Part shown: positions 16,897 through 26,721 of the stretch, piece after piece
Numbering within the stretch: position 1 is the stretch's first letter
Layout: each line of letters opens with the position of its first letter
From: Hymenobacter citatus
GTDB lineage: Bacteria > Bacteroidota > Bacteroidia > Cytophagales > Hymenobacteraceae
Reading direction: 5' to 3'
NCBI RefSeq assembly: GCF_014333615.1
Contig: NZ_JACSCY010000002.1
Location: forward strand, 124,001-188,000
DNA: 64,000 nucleotides
Translations under genes and position numbers: made by a program
The notes under the pieces: generated by a model
Seen by the model: the letters and a program-made list of their open reading frames with translations, nothing else
Told to the model about the DNA's origin: nothing
The model's database searches: none

Positions 16897-18771
16897 ATGC
16901 GTTTTTGGCGTGGTTTATTGTTGATTGTTAGCCTGTTAGGGGTAGTAGAGAAGGTAGCGGCCCAAACGCCCGCGCCTACCCAGCGCGACTCCGTCCGCAC
17001 CCAGGCCCTTACCTCCGACACGCGCCAGCTGCGCCAGCTCGACTCGCTGCGCCGCCAGAACACCGACCGCCTCGTGCAATTGCAGCAAGAGCTGCTCTCG
17101 CTGAAAGGCCAGGGCCAAGACCGCATCCGCGAGCGGGAACTGGTGCAGGAGCTGCGCACCCTACAATGGGCCGACTCGCTGCGCCACCTGCGCGCCCGTC
17201 AGCACATCGACTCGCTGAAGCGCCACGCCCGCGGCTACCCCGTAGTGCCCCACGACGATACGCTGTTCTACGTGTACACCAAGCTGGGGCCGTTTTCGCC
17301 CCAGGAGCGCGCCAACCTCATTGCCGAGAAAGTGCAGCGCCTAGAGTCCGACGTGTTCTTCCGGCCCGACTCCCTGCGCCTCTACCCCTCCGAGCAAACC
17401 ATCGACCTGATGTACGGCGCGGTGGTCATCCAGAGCATTTCCGACAACGACGCCCTCTGGCTGGATACCTCCCGCGATTCGCTGGCCGTGCGTTACCGGG
17501 CGCGTATTGTGCAGGCAGTGTCAGTCTACAAGCAGGAGCATAGCTTTTATAACATTCTGAAGGAGATAGGGTTGGCGCTGCTGGTGCTGGTGATGTTCTT
17601 CTTTGCCGTACGTTTCGTCAACCAGTTCTTCCGTTGGGTACAGCTCAAGCTCATCGACCGCGAGGAAACCTGGTTTCGGGGCATCAAACTGGGCAACTAC
17701 GAGCTGTTTACGCCCCGCCGCGAGCTGGATGCGGCCTTGCTGCTGGTGAATGTGCTGCGCTGGGTGGTCATTTTCCTGGTGATTTACCTGGTGCTGCCGG
17801 TGCTGTTCAGCATCTTCCCCGGCACCCAGGACGTGGCCGATACGCTGCTGGGCTACGTGCTCACGCCGCTGCGCAAGATGCTGCTGGCGCTGTGGAACTA
17901 CCTACCCAACCTGATTACGATTGTGGTGGTCGTCACGGTGTTCCGGTACATTCTGAAGGGCGTGTACTTCCTGAAAGAGGAAATCCGGCAGGGGCATCTT
18001 ACCATCAATGGGTTCTACCCCGACTGGGCCAACCCCACTTATCAGATTGTGCGGGTGCTCATCTTTGCCTTTCTGCTGGTCGTGATTTTTCCCTACCTGC
18101 CGGGGTCTGATTCGCCCATTTTCAAAGGGGTTTCGGTGTTTCTGGGCTTCCTGTTCACGTTTGGCTCGGCGGGGTCGTTGTCGAACATTGTGGCGGGGCT
18201 GGTGCTCACCTACATGCGCGCCTACAAGCTGGGCGACCGGGTGAAAATCGGGGACGTGACGGGCGATATCATTGAGAAAAACCTGCTCGTCACGCGCATT
18301 CGCACCATCAAAAACGAGGAAATCACCATCCCGAATTCCTCCATCATGAGCAGCTACACCACCAACTACACCAGCGCCGCGCCCACGCTGGGCCTGGTGC
18401 TGCACACCACCGTCACCATCGGCTACGACGTGCCCTGGCAGCAGGTGCACAACCTGCTGATAACGGCCGCCTTACAAGCCGAAGGCATCCTGCCCGAGCC
18501 CAAGCCTTTCGTGCTCCAAACCAGCCTCGACGACTACTACGTGAGCTACCAGCTGAACGCCTACACCCGCGAGGCCAGCAAGCAGGCGGTGCTGTATTCG
18601 CGCATCCACCAGAATATTCAGGACCAGTTCAATGCGGCTGGGGTGGAGATTATGTCGCCCCACTACCGCGCCGTGCGCGACGGCCACCAGACCACCATCC
18701 CCCCCGACTACCTCCCAAAAGACTACGAGGCGCCGAAGTTCCGGGTGGAAGGAATGGGCGAAAAAGGGTAG
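16897..18771 (+). CDS. MscS-family mechanosensitive channel with large periplasmic domain
   Basis: 624 residues. A signal peptide (ends VAAQ) precedes a charged, coiled-coil-prone periplasmic region (about 25-215). Membrane segments lie near 224-243, 278-305, 325-358 and 382-403, followed by the pore helix and beta domain (GSAGSLSNIVAGLVLTYMRA, then KLGDRVKIGDVTG). These last two are the hallmark of MscS: a Gly/Ala-rich pore helix and the start of the cytoplasmic vestibule. It resembles the longer MscK/MscM-type channels more than minimal MscS. It should open on membrane tension to release solutes during hypo-osmotic shock. The start at 16897 begins the signal peptide. Confidence 0.9.
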   Translation: MRFWRGLLLIVSLLGVVEKVAAQTPAPTQRDSVRTQALTSDTRQLRQLDSLRRQNTDRLVQLQQELLSLKGQGQDRIRERELVQELRTLQWADSLRHLRARQHIDSLKRHARGYPVVPHDDTLFYVYTKLGPFSPQERANLIAEKVQRLESDVFFRPDSLRLYPSEQTIDLMYGAVVIQSISDNDALWLDTSRDSLAVRYRARIVQAVSVYKQEHSFYNILKEIGLALLVLVMFFFAVRFVNQFFRWVQLKLIDREETWFRGIKLGNYELFTPRRELDAALLLVNVLRWVVIFLVIYLVLPVLFSIFPGTQDVADTLLGYVLTPLRKMLLALWNYLPNLITIVVVVTVFRYILKGVYFLKEEIRQGHLTINGFYPDWANPTYQIVRVLIFAFLLVVIFPYLPGSDSPIFKGVSVFLGFLFTFGSAGSLSNIVAGLVLTYMRAYKLGDRVKIGDVTGDIIEKNLLVTRIRTIKNEEITIPNSSIMSSYTTNYTSAAPTLGLVLHTTVTIGYDVPWQQVHNLLITAALQAEGILPEPKPFVLQTSLDDYYVSYQLNAYTREASKQAVLYSRIHQNIQDQFNAAGVEIMSPHYRAVRDGHQTTIPPDYLPKDYEAPKFRVEGMGEKG

Positions 18772-18955
18772 GGAATCCCCAACGGATAACGCGTAGCAGC
18801 AAGGCGGCGGAAGCGCAATCGTGCAGCCCGGCGCTACCCTTTCCGGTAAAGAAGCCTAGCGTCAGCAAGAGCCCTCCAAACGGCTGTACGGCAGGCTGCC
18901 TGCTTGAATGCCTTTTATTTAGCTATACTGCAAGGAGTATTTAGCTGAATGTATA

Positions 18956-20569
18956 ATGGCACGTATCCTTTTAGGTAGCCCGGCGAAGTGGACCTGTTTC
19001 TTCTTGCTTTCACTGCTGGCTGTGGTTTGCATCTCCTACACCGCTGGCTATTCTTCGTTTCAGAAAAGCGCTGCGGCTTCCCTCTGGTCAACAGGTACCG
19101 GCCACGTAAGCAGTAAAGACAGCAGCCAGCGCCAGGAAAACCCGGTTATTCCCGGCGACTTTGCCGATCCGTCCATTATCCGGCAAGGGAAGGTGTACTA
19201 CGCTACGGGCACTTCGTCGGAGTGGGCGCCGCACTTTCCGCTGTTTCAGTCCACCGATTTGCTGCACTGGCAGCCCATGGGCTACGTGCTGCCCAAAACG
19301 CCGGACTGGGCCGCTGCTTCCTTCTGGGCGCCCGAGCTGTTCTACCGCAACGGCACCTACTACGTGTATTACGTGGCCCGCCGCAAGAGCGACAATGTCT
19401 CCTGCATTGGGGTAGCCACTTCCCCCAACCCGGCGCAGGGCTTCACCGACCGCGGCATTGTGCTGGCCTACGGCAAGGAGGCCATCGACCCGTTCTTGCT
19501 GGAAGAAAACGGCCAGCTCTACATCACCTGGAAAGCCTACGGGCTGGACCAGCGCCCCATTGAGTTGCTGGGCAGTCGGCTTTCCGCTGATGGGTTGCGG
19601 GTGGAGGGCGAGCCGTTTACGCTGCTGCGCGACGACGCCAAGAAAGGCATAGAAGGCCAGTGTCTGGTGAAGCACGGCGGCTACTACTACCTGCTCTACT
19701 CGCTGGGTGCGTGTTGTGGGCGCAACTGTAGCTATCAGGTGGAAGTGGCCCGGTCGGCTACGTTACGCGGACCCTACACCCGATTCGACAATAACCCCAT
19801 TCTGGCCACCACCCCGGAGTGGAAATGCACCGGCCACGGCACCATCGTGACTTCCGAAGAAGGCAAAGACTACTACCTATACCATGCCTACAGCAAAGCA
19901 GACGACGTGTATACCGGCCGGCAGGGTATGCTAGGCGAAGTACGCTGGAACGAGTCGACGGGGTGGCCGACCATCCAGCCGCTGGGCAACGCTGCCGCTC
20001 CCGTGCAAAACTTCCGGGACGAGTTTGCCGCAAAAACGCTGGCCGATGCCTGGCAGTGGGATTTTCGCCATAGTCAGCCCACGTGGCAGGTAGCCAACGG
20101 GGCGTTGTCGCTGACCGGCCGCCCTACTGCCGATAACCTGACCGGTACGGCCCTGACCGTGCGTCCGCTCGCTGGCTCGTATACCCTGACCACGGAGGTA
20201 GCCAAGCCCAACGCAGCCCTGAAGGGGCTGGTCCTCTACGGCGACGCCGGTCAGGCAGTGGGCGTGGGCGTCCGCAACAATGCGGTGGAAGTGTGGGAAG
20301 TGAAGGACAAGAAAAGAACGATTCTGCGCACAGCGGCGGTGAAAGCCCGTCAGCCGGTGCAGCTGAAAATGACGGTGCAGAACGGGTACCAATGCCGGTT
20401 CTTCTGGCGGAGCAATGGCAAGCAATGGAACGAACTCCCGACGGGCAACTCCTCCTACAACGGCGACTTCCTACCCCCCTGGGACCGTAGCCCCCGGCCC
20501 GGCCTGCTCCATCAGGGCAGCGAAACCGAGCCGGCCGTTTTCAGCTTTTTCGAGCTTGCTTATCAATAA
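18956..20569 (+). CDS. glycoside hydrolase family 43 with C-terminal accessory domain
   Basis: 537 residues. An N-terminal hydrophobic segment (12-30) acts as signal or anchor. The five-bladed propeller shows the three GH43 acids: Asp71 in DFADPSII (general base), Asp178 in EAIDPFLL (pKa modulator) and Glu233 in GIEGQCLV (acid). WAPELFY and the late CTGHGTIV histidine are also typical. After about residue 350 comes a beta-sandwich (GH43 C2-like, FRDEFAAKTLADAWQWDF) often seen in arabinanases and xylosidases. The likely substrate is an arabinose- or xylose-containing side chain. It is followed 67 bases later by the GH78 gene, consistent with co-transcription. Confidence 0.9.
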   Translation: MARILLGSPAKWTCFFLLSLLAVVCISYTAGYSSFQKSAAASLWSTGTGHVSSKDSSQRQENPVIPGDFADPSIIRQGKVYYATGTSSEWAPHFPLFQSTDLLHWQPMGYVLPKTPDWAAASFWAPELFYRNGTYYVYYVARRKSDNVSCIGVATSPNPAQGFTDRGIVLAYGKEAIDPFLLEENGQLYITWKAYGLDQRPIELLGSRLSADGLRVEGEPFTLLRDDAKKGIEGQCLVKHGGYYYLLYSLGACCGRNCSYQVEVARSATLRGPYTRFDNNPILATTPEWKCTGHGTIVTSEEGKDYYLYHAYSKADDVYTGRQGMLGEVRWNESTGWPTIQPLGNAAAPVQNFRDEFAAKTLADAWQWDFRHSQPTWQVANGALSLTGRPTADNLTGTALTVRPLAGSYTLTTEVAKPNAALKGLVLYGDAGQAVGVGVRNNAVEVWEVKDKKRTILRTAAVKARQPVQLKMTVQNGYQCRFFWRSNGKQWNELPTGNSSYNGDFLPPWDRSPRPGLLHQGSETEPAVFSFFELAYQ

Positions 20570-20636
20570 AAATCAAAAGGTTGCGCGCTGAATAGAGGAA
20601 TACTCCATTGTCCAGCGCCTCCCACTAGTTGCTGTT

Positions 20637-23297
20637 ATGCTGAAAACCACGCTGGCTTTTTGCCTGCTCTTGCTTCTCCAGACCACATACGCCAGCTCGC
20701 CGGCTGCCATCGTTGGCTTGCAGTGCGAGTACCTGGAGCGTCCCCTCGGCCTCGATGCGCCTACCCCGCGCTTCACCTGGCGGCTGCAAGACGCGCGCCC
20801 CGGCGCCCGCCAAACGGCCTACCGCGTGCTGGTAGCTACCGACTCTGTGGCGCTGGCGCAGGGTAGGGGGGCGGTCTGGAACTCGGGCGTGGTGAAAGCG
20901 GGCACTACGTTGGTGACGTATGCCGGGCCGGCGTTGCAGCCCTTCACGCGGTACTACTGGCGCGTGGAGGTGAAAGACCACCGCAAGCAGCCGGCCGTCA
21001 GCCCCATCACCAGCTTTGAGACTGGGATGCTGGACCAGCGTAACTGGCAGGGCGCCTGGATAGCCGACGCCCACGACCAGCACACCCGGTCGGCACCCTA
21101 CTTCCGCAAGGTGTTCGAGGCGAAAAACAGTATCAAATCAGCGAGGGCATACGTGGCGGCGGCGGGGTTGTACGAGCTGTCGGTGAACGGGCAACGGGTC
21201 GGCAACCATGTGCTGGACCCTATGTATACGCGCTTTGACCGCCGCACGCTCTACGTCACCTACGACATCACCAAACTGCTGCAAACCGGCCAGAATGCCC
21301 TGGGCGTGTTGCTCGGCAATGGGTGGTACAACCTGCAATCTACCGCCGTGTGGGACTTCCACAAGGCGCCCTGGCGCGCCCGCCCTACCTTCTGTATGGA
21401 CGTGCGCATCACCTACACCGATGGCCACGTGGAGACCATTACGACCGGCAAGGACTGGAAAACGGCCCTCAGCCCGGTCATCTTCAACAGCATCTACACC
21501 GCCGAGCACTACGACGCCCGCCGGGAGCAGCCGGGTTGGAATACGGTGAATTTCAACGACAAGGAGTGGAAGGAGGTCTTCTTCCGCACGGCGCCTTCGC
21601 GGAACATCGTGGCGCAGGCGGTGCGGCCTATTAGGGCGGTGGAGGAGCTGCCGGCCCAAAGCATCCGCCGCCTCAACGATACCACCTACGTGTTCGATCT
21701 GGGTAGGAACATTGCGGGCGTGAGCCGGCTCGCGGTGCAGGGGCCGGCCGGTACGGTGGTGCGCCTGAAGCATGGTGAGCGGCTCTACCCCAACGGCCAC
21801 GTAGACCTGTCGAACATCGACGAGCACTACCGTCCCACCGACAAATCGGACCCGTTTCAGACGGATATTTTCATCCTGGGCGGTAAGGGGAAGGAGAGCT
21901 TCCAACCGCGCTTCAACTACAAGGGGTTTCAGTACGTGGAGGTGACGAGCAGCCGTCCGCTGCCACTCACAAAGGAGAGCCTGACGGGCTACTTCCTGCA
22001 CAGCGACGTGCCCGCCGTCGGCCACGTGGCCAGCGCTAATCTTACCCTCGATAAGCTCTGGCAGGCCACCAACGCCTCCTACCTCTCCAACCTATTTGGC
22101 TACCCCACCGACTGCCCCCAGCGCGAGAAAAACGGCTGGACCGGCGACTCGCACATTGCCCTGGAAACGGGCCTGTACAGCTTCGACGGTATTACGGTAT
22201 ACGAAAAGTGGCTGGCCGACTACCGCGACGAGCAGCAGCCCAACGGCGTGCTACCATCCATTGTGCCCACCAACGGCTGGGGCTACGAGTGGGGCAACGG
22301 CCCCGACTGGACCAGCAGCGTGGTGCTGATTCCCTGGAACATCTACCTGTTCTACGGCGACCCGAAGTTGCTCGCCGACTGCTACGACAACATGCGCCGC
22401 TACGTGGACCATATCACCGAAATCAGCCCTACCCACCTCACCACCTGGGGCCTCGGCGACTGGGTGCCCGTCACGGACAAGCCGCCCGTGGAGTTCACCT
22501 CCACCTGCTACTACTACGCCGACGTGGCCATTATGGCGAAGGCGGCGCGGCTGTTTGGCAAAACGGCCGATGCCGCCCGGTACGAGGCGTTGGCCGCTGC
22601 CATCCAACAGGCATTCAACGCGAAATATCTGAACCCGCAAACCGGACTCTACGGCAAAGGCACCCAAACTGAGATGAGCATGCCGCTCTACTGGCACCTA
22701 GTGCCGGAGGCGGCCAAAGCCCAGGTAGCCGCCAACCTAGCCAAGCAAGTCGCCACCGACAACTACCACCTGAATGTGGGCCTGTTGGGTCAGAAAGCCA
22801 TCTTAAACGCCCTCAGTGAGAACGGCTACGCCGACGTGGCCTACCGCATTGCGTCCCAGGAAACCTACCCCTCCTGGGGCTGGTGGATCAAGAACGGCGC
22901 CACCACGCTCTACGAAAACTGGAACATCCAGGCCAAGCACGATATTTCCCTGAACCACATCATGTTCGGCGAAATCGGTGCCTGGCTCTACAAGGGCCTC
23001 GGCGGCATCCACCCCGACCCGGCCCACCCCGGCTTCCGCAACGTGCTGCTCACCCCGCACTTCGTGCCGAATCTCGCGCACTTCGAAGCCAGCCACGAAG
23101 CGCCCCAGGGCACCATCCGCTCCGCTTGGTCCCGCACCGGCCGCACCGTGCACTACACTGTGACCGTTCCGCCCAATGCTACGGCTACGCTGCACCTACC
23201 AGTAGTAGAGGGCTTACAGGCGTACCGGGAGGGTAGGGCACTGAAGGGCGATGCGGTGCAGCTGGTGGCAGGGAGTTACACGTTTGAGTGGAAGTGA
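20637..23297 (+). CDS. alpha-L-rhamnosidase, family GH78
   Basis: 886 residues, full length. After a signal peptide (MLKTTLAFCLLLLLQTTYAS) come the usual Ig-like N domain (LQCEYLERPLGLDAPTPRFT), the rhamnosidase sugar-binding domain (GAWIADAH..., about 135-330), a beta sandwich, and the alpha/alpha barrel from about 450. The general acid is Glu497 in DCPQREKNGWTGD. GWGYEWGNGPDWTSS and SWGWWIKNGATTLYENWN line the active site. A C-terminal sandwich follows HPDPAHPGF. It should remove terminal rhamnose from pectin-type or gum side chains in the periplasm or outside the cell, cooperating with the GH43 upstream. Confidence 0.95.
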   Translation: MLKTTLAFCLLLLLQTTYASSPAAIVGLQCEYLERPLGLDAPTPRFTWRLQDARPGARQTAYRVLVATDSVALAQGRGAVWNSGVVKAGTTLVTYAGPALQPFTRYYWRVEVKDHRKQPAVSPITSFETGMLDQRNWQGAWIADAHDQHTRSAPYFRKVFEAKNSIKSARAYVAAAGLYELSVNGQRVGNHVLDPMYTRFDRRTLYVTYDITKLLQTGQNALGVLLGNGWYNLQSTAVWDFHKAPWRARPTFCMDVRITYTDGHVETITTGKDWKTALSPVIFNSIYTAEHYDARREQPGWNTVNFNDKEWKEVFFRTAPSRNIVAQAVRPIRAVEELPAQSIRRLNDTTYVFDLGRNIAGVSRLAVQGPAGTVVRLKHGERLYPNGHVDLSNIDEHYRPTDKSDPFQTDIFILGGKGKESFQPRFNYKGFQYVEVTSSRPLPLTKESLTGYFLHSDVPAVGHVASANLTLDKLWQATNASYLSNLFGYPTDCPQREKNGWTGDSHIALETGLYSFDGITVYEKWLADYRDEQQPNGVLPSIVPTNGWGYEWGNGPDWTSSVVLIPWNIYLFYGDPKLLADCYDNMRRYVDHITEISPTHLTTWGLGDWVPVTDKPPVEFTSTCYYYADVAIMAKAARLFGKTADAARYEALAAAIQQAFNAKYLNPQTGLYGKGTQTEMSMPLYWHLVPEAAKAQVAANLAKQVATDNYHLNVGLLGQKAILNALSENGYADVAYRIASQETYPSWGWWIKNGATTLYENWNIQAKHDISLNHIMFGEIGAWLYKGLGGIHPDPAHPGFRNVLLTPHFVPNLAHFEASHEAPQGTIRSAWSRTGRTVHYTVTVPPNATATLHLPVVEGLQAYREGRALKGDAVQLVAGSYTFEWK

Positions 23298-23371
23298 GTT
23301 TGTAGGGCTACAAAAAAGTTGTGTGCGTACTGCACTTCGTTGTACAAGTACGCGCTGGCCTTCTGGTTGCG

Positions 23372-24838
23372 TTACTTCACTTGTTTCACAAAGCGTGTGG
23401 TTAGGCGCTGGTCGCCCTTGAGCCAGCAGAGGGTATATACACCTGGTGCCAGCGCGGAAACATCCAGTCGCTTTGCATAGGAGTCAACGAGCATCACCGT
23501 TTGCCCCAGCGAGTTAACAACCGTGACTTTTCCTCCTGCTACGTTGCGGTTGCCTTGTAGCGTGAGGTAGTCCGTTGCTGGGTTGGGGTAGACCCGTAGC
23601 TCGTCGGTGTTGGTGGCGCGGCGGGTAGTGGCAAGCGGCGTAGCGGTGGCTTGCGCTACCCGCAAGATGGCCGCCGCTGCGCAGGCTTGGCCCATCATCT
23701 GGATGGAAGCAGGGGTGATGTAGCGGCGGTCCAGGTTCCAGGTACCATCCGCATCATTGTAGGAGCCGGGGTAGTAGCCCAGCTGGTCGCGGCCGTACTC
23801 TATCAGGTAGTCCACTATGTTTTGGGCCGCGGCGAGCCACTTCGGGTTGTGATCTACGTCATAAAAATCCACCAGCATCTCTACTATGTCGCTGCCGCCC
23901 CAGAAAGAGATTTCGCTTACCCCCTTGCCCGGCGTGTACCATTGCTTCAGGCAGGCATCGGCCATGGTCCGGGCATCGTCGAGGTAGAAAATATTGCCCG
24001 TGAGTTGGTAGAGCTTAAGGGCTAACTGAATGTTGGGCGTGGTTTGGTAGGCGCGGTAGCCCGCCCCGTTTTCGCCGTGCCCTACCAGGCTCCAGCTGCC
24101 GTTGGCGTAAAAGGAATACTGATTCAGCAGGTTGGTGCTGCCATCACGCAGCTTCCGGTTCACATCATTAATAAGGTCGTAATAACGTTTGGCAGTATTT
24201 AGGTAGGTAGGGTCGGAGCTGTTTTTGGCAATCAGCGCGCAATGGAGTGCCGGCAAAATGGTGGCCTGCGAGTAGAACTTGCCCCACCCCAGTTCTGCTT
24301 CTTTTTGCGGAACACCCCAGTTCGCGTCGCGCGCGTTCAGGCAGTAATTGAGGCCAATCAGGGAGCGGTCGTAAAGGCCGCTTTCAGTGGGTAGTACCTG
24401 CTGGTAAGCATCCATCAGCGCCAGCCCCACAATGGCGTTGTCGTCGTATAGCGGATCGGCGCCGGGCACAATGTCGGAGGCGTATTTGCCGTGTTGTTGG
24501 TATTGGTCCAAGGCATAGGCGTAGGATTTGAGCCGCGCCGTATACTTCGCCGGATTCACCAATGCCCCATAGCGCAGTGCCCGCAGCATATGCGACGCGG
24601 GCCACACGTAGCTCGCGCCGCCGCGCTCCACAATCATGTTTTCGTTGGCATCAATTTGCTCCACATATAGCTGCTTACTGGCGTTGTAGAACTTGGTATT
24701 GAGCTTATCCAGAATAGCCTCGCCCGCCACTTGGTATTTGTTTTGGCCAAAGGCGGTAGGAGCGAGCAGCAAGCAGCAGGCAATTAGCAATAAAGGGAGG
24801 TGCTGCCTGCTGGAAATTACAGTAGAAAAGTTCGGCAT
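23372..24838 (-). CDS. GH76-like secreted glycosidase with T9SS sorting domain
   Basis: 488 residues. The signal peptide ends TAFGQ. The body is an alpha/alpha barrel with YVWPASHMLRALRYG, PLYDDNAIVGLALMDAY (paired Asp residues as in GH76 alpha-1,6-mannanases) and SQATILPALHCAL. From about residue 410 a type A T9SS sorting domain is clear: LRVYPNPATDYLTL, VTVVNSLGQTV and LAPGVYTLCWLKG, ending FVKQVK. It should therefore cross the outer membrane by the type IX system. The GH76 assignment is by the DD motif and fold only. It is convergent with GH78, and an AT-rich promoter region lies upstream. Confidence 0.8.
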   Translation of the reverse strand: MPNFSTVISSRQHLPLLLIACCLLLAPTAFGQNKYQVAGEAILDKLNTKFYNASKQLYVEQIDANENMIVERGGASYVWPASHMLRALRYGALVNPAKYTARLKSYAYALDQYQQHGKYASDIVPGADPLYDDNAIVGLALMDAYQQVLPTESGLYDRSLIGLNYCLNARDANWGVPQKEAELGWGKFYSQATILPALHCALIAKNSSDPTYLNTAKRYYDLINDVNRKLRDGSTNLLNQYSFYANGSWSLVGHGENGAGYRAYQTTPNIQLALKLYQLTGNIFYLDDARTMADACLKQWYTPGKGVSEISFWGGSDIVEMLVDFYDVDHNPKWLAAAQNIVDYLIEYGRDQLGYYPGSYNDADGTWNLDRRYITPASIQMMGQACAAAAILRVAQATATPLATTRRATNTDELRVYPNPATDYLTLQGNRNVAGGKVTVVNSLGQTVMLVDSYAKRLDVSALAPGVYTLCWLKGDQRLTTRFVKQVK

Positions 24839-25171
24839 AACTCGTCAGCGATAAGTGAAATGAATAGTGAGTTTTGGGCTGATTGTGATTGTAATATAGA
24901 TATTTATAATATATTATGATCGTTTTAAGTATAAACAATCATTTTAATGTTGCATATTATATCTGAAATTTCAGAGCATTGCCTACTGCTGTAGCGGTTT
25001 TATAAACTATGCGTCCCAAAGATGAAGTCCTGAGCTGATCAGTGGGATATTAGACAAAGCCATTTTGTAGTCCGAAGATGCAAGGACGTGTGGTTCACAA
25101 AATCGATAAAACAGAAGAAGCCCCAGTAGCATGTAGCTACTGGGGCTTCTTCTGTTTTAACCTTCAGAAAT
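24839..25171. other. AT-rich intergenic region
   Basis: No gene seen. 24880-25010 is strikingly AT-rich against a GC-rich background, with runs such as ATATTTATAATATATTAT. It probably holds the promoter of the T9SS-exported protein. A terminator occupies the right end. Confidence 0.6.
25108..25159 (-). terminator. strong rho-independent terminator of the transketolase gene
   Basis: The arms ACAGAAGAAGCCCCAGTAGC and its complement (with AT-rich ends) pair almost perfectly around a minimal loop. It starts 13 bases after the transketolase stop. The A and T runs on both sides allow either direction. Confidence 0.85.
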
Positions 25172-26128
25172 CTACTTCCGGCGGGCCATTACTTTCTCAA
25201 CAGCTGCCACAATAGCCGCTTCGTTGAGGCCGTATTTTTCCATCAATTGATCGGGGGTGCCGCTTTCGCCGAAGGAGTCGTTTACGCCGACCATCTCCAG
25301 GGGTAGGGGCTCCTCGCGGGCCAGCAACTGGGCCACGCTGTCGCCGAGGCCGCCGTTGAGCTGGTGCTCCTCGGCTGTTACCACGCAGCGCGTTTTGCGC
25401 ACGGAGTTCAGAATGGCTTCCGCATCCAGGGGCTTGATAGTGTGAATGTTAATGATTTCGGCGTTGATACCTTTCTCGGCCAACAGTTTACCAGCCAGGA
25501 TGGCTTTCCATACCAAGTGGCCGGTGGCAAAGATGCTCACGTCGGTGCCTTCGTTCAGCAGCACGGCTTTGCCAATAACAAACTCCTGGTCGGCAGGGGT
25601 GAAGTTGGGCACCACGGGACGGCCGAAGCGCAGGTACACTGGGCCTTCGTGGTCGGCAATGGCGATGGTGGCGGCTTTGGTCTGGTTGTAGTCGCAGGGG
25701 TTGATAACGGTCATGTGCGGCAGCATCTTCATCATGCCGATATCCTCCAGAATCTGGTGGGTAGCACCGTCTTCGCCCAGCGTCAGGCCCGCGTGCGAGG
25801 CGCAGATTTTCACGTTTTTCTGCGAATACGCAATGCTCTGCCGGATCTGGTCGTACACGCGGCCAGTGGAGAAGTTGGCAAACGTACCCGTGAAGGGAAT
25901 CTTACCACCAATCGTCAGACCGGCAGCCAGACCCATCATGTTGGCCTCGGCAATACCTACCTGGAAGAAACGCTCGGGGTTGTCCTTGATGAAGGCATCC
26001 ATTTTGAGCGAGCCTACCAAGTCAGCGCACAGCGCTACTACGTTAGGGTTGGTTTTGCCCAGCTCGTGCAGGCCGGCGCCGAAGCCCGAGCGGGTGTCTT
26101 TGGATTCGGTGTAGGGGTAGTCTTTCAT
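25172..26128 (-). CDS. transketolase, C-terminal subunit
   Basis: 318 residues carrying the pyrimidine-binding and C-terminal domains of transketolase. Visible are DLVGSLKMDAFIKDNPERFF, GIAEANMMGLAAGL (the Glu that activates thiamine diphosphate), CASHAGLTLGEDGATHQ, and the last domain with EEHQLNGGLGDSVA. It must pair with the N-terminal half to form an active enzyme of the non-oxidative pentose phosphate pathway. The partner lies at 28295-29182 on the same strand, about 2.2 kb upstream, which is unusual because split halves normally adjoin. A strong terminator follows. Confidence 0.93.
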   Translation of the reverse strand: MKDYPYTESKDTRSGFGAGLHELGKTNPNVVALCADLVGSLKMDAFIKDNPERFFQVGIAEANMMGLAAGLTIGGKIPFTGTFANFSTGRVYDQIRQSIAYSQKNVKICASHAGLTLGEDGATHQILEDIGMMKMLPHMTVINPCDYNQTKAATIAIADHEGPVYLRFGRPVVPNFTPADQEFVIGKAVLLNEGTDVSIFATGHLVWKAILAGKLLAEKGINAEIINIHTIKPLDAEAILNSVRKTRCVVTAEEHQLNGGLGDSVAQLLAREEPLPLEMVGVNDSFGESGTPDQLMEKYGLNEAAIVAAVEKVMARRK

Positions 26129-26202
26129 GGAATGGGGGAGTAGGGAAGTAGGTTTTTTCTGGAGTGAGTCGAGGATTCAGATATTATCGAAAACAAGTAG
26201 TA

Positions 26203-26721
26203 TCAAAATCGAATTTTGTCGCGCTGGCAATATCCTTTACTACCCGTATTGAGACAACCCTCATATAATCGGCGTCCGATAATAGAAGAGTAGGAAGTAT
26301 CACCGCCCGCAATGATCAAGCGCACGGGTGGGGCCTCGCTATTGACAATAGTGACAGTCTTATCTGCACGGTGGCATTTGGGGCAGATGTAATAGCCGAA
26401 AATATTCTTGTGCAGACGCAATGGGAAGCGTACTATCAATGTAGAAGAGTCTATAGTAGAAGAGCCTACATACAAAGTGTCTTGTCCAATGCCCGGATAG
26501 AAAAATAAGTCAGTTGATGCAGGAGATACAGGAAATACATAGCTACCTGAACCGTGTGCTTCACCTGTATAAAATCGACGGTTTACATCCATCGCTAACA
26601 ACTGCCCCTCCGTAACTGAGTAGGGCGGCAAAACTATTAATTGTACCTGCAAGACGGGTGGCTTGATGGGGCTGAAAGTAAGACCCCCTCCCAATAATAA
26701 CGTGCTGAATAAGCCTTTCAT
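26203..26721 (-). CDS. hypothetical exported protein with CPKC motif
   Basis: 172 residues, not recognised. A hydrophobic N-terminus (MKGLFSTLLLGGGLTFS) suggests export. The middle is beta-rich, and YYICPKCHRADK carries a CxxC that could bind metal or form a disulfide; two more Cys lie near the end (GCLNTGSKGYCQ). Base composition is noticeably less GC-rich than the neighbours. Its start overlaps the stop of the VWA gene by four bases (ATGA), so the two are translationally coupled. Its role probably relates to the VWA protein. Confidence 0.65.
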   Translation of the reverse strand: MKGLFSTLLLGGGLTFSPIKPPVLQVQLIVLPPYSVTEGQLLAMDVNRRFYTGEAHGSGSYVFPVSPASTDLFFYPGIGQDTLYVGSSTIDSSTLIVRFPLRLHKNIFGYYICPKCHRADKTVTIVNSEAPPVRLIIAGGDTSYSSIIGRRLYEGCLNTGSKGYCQRDKIRF

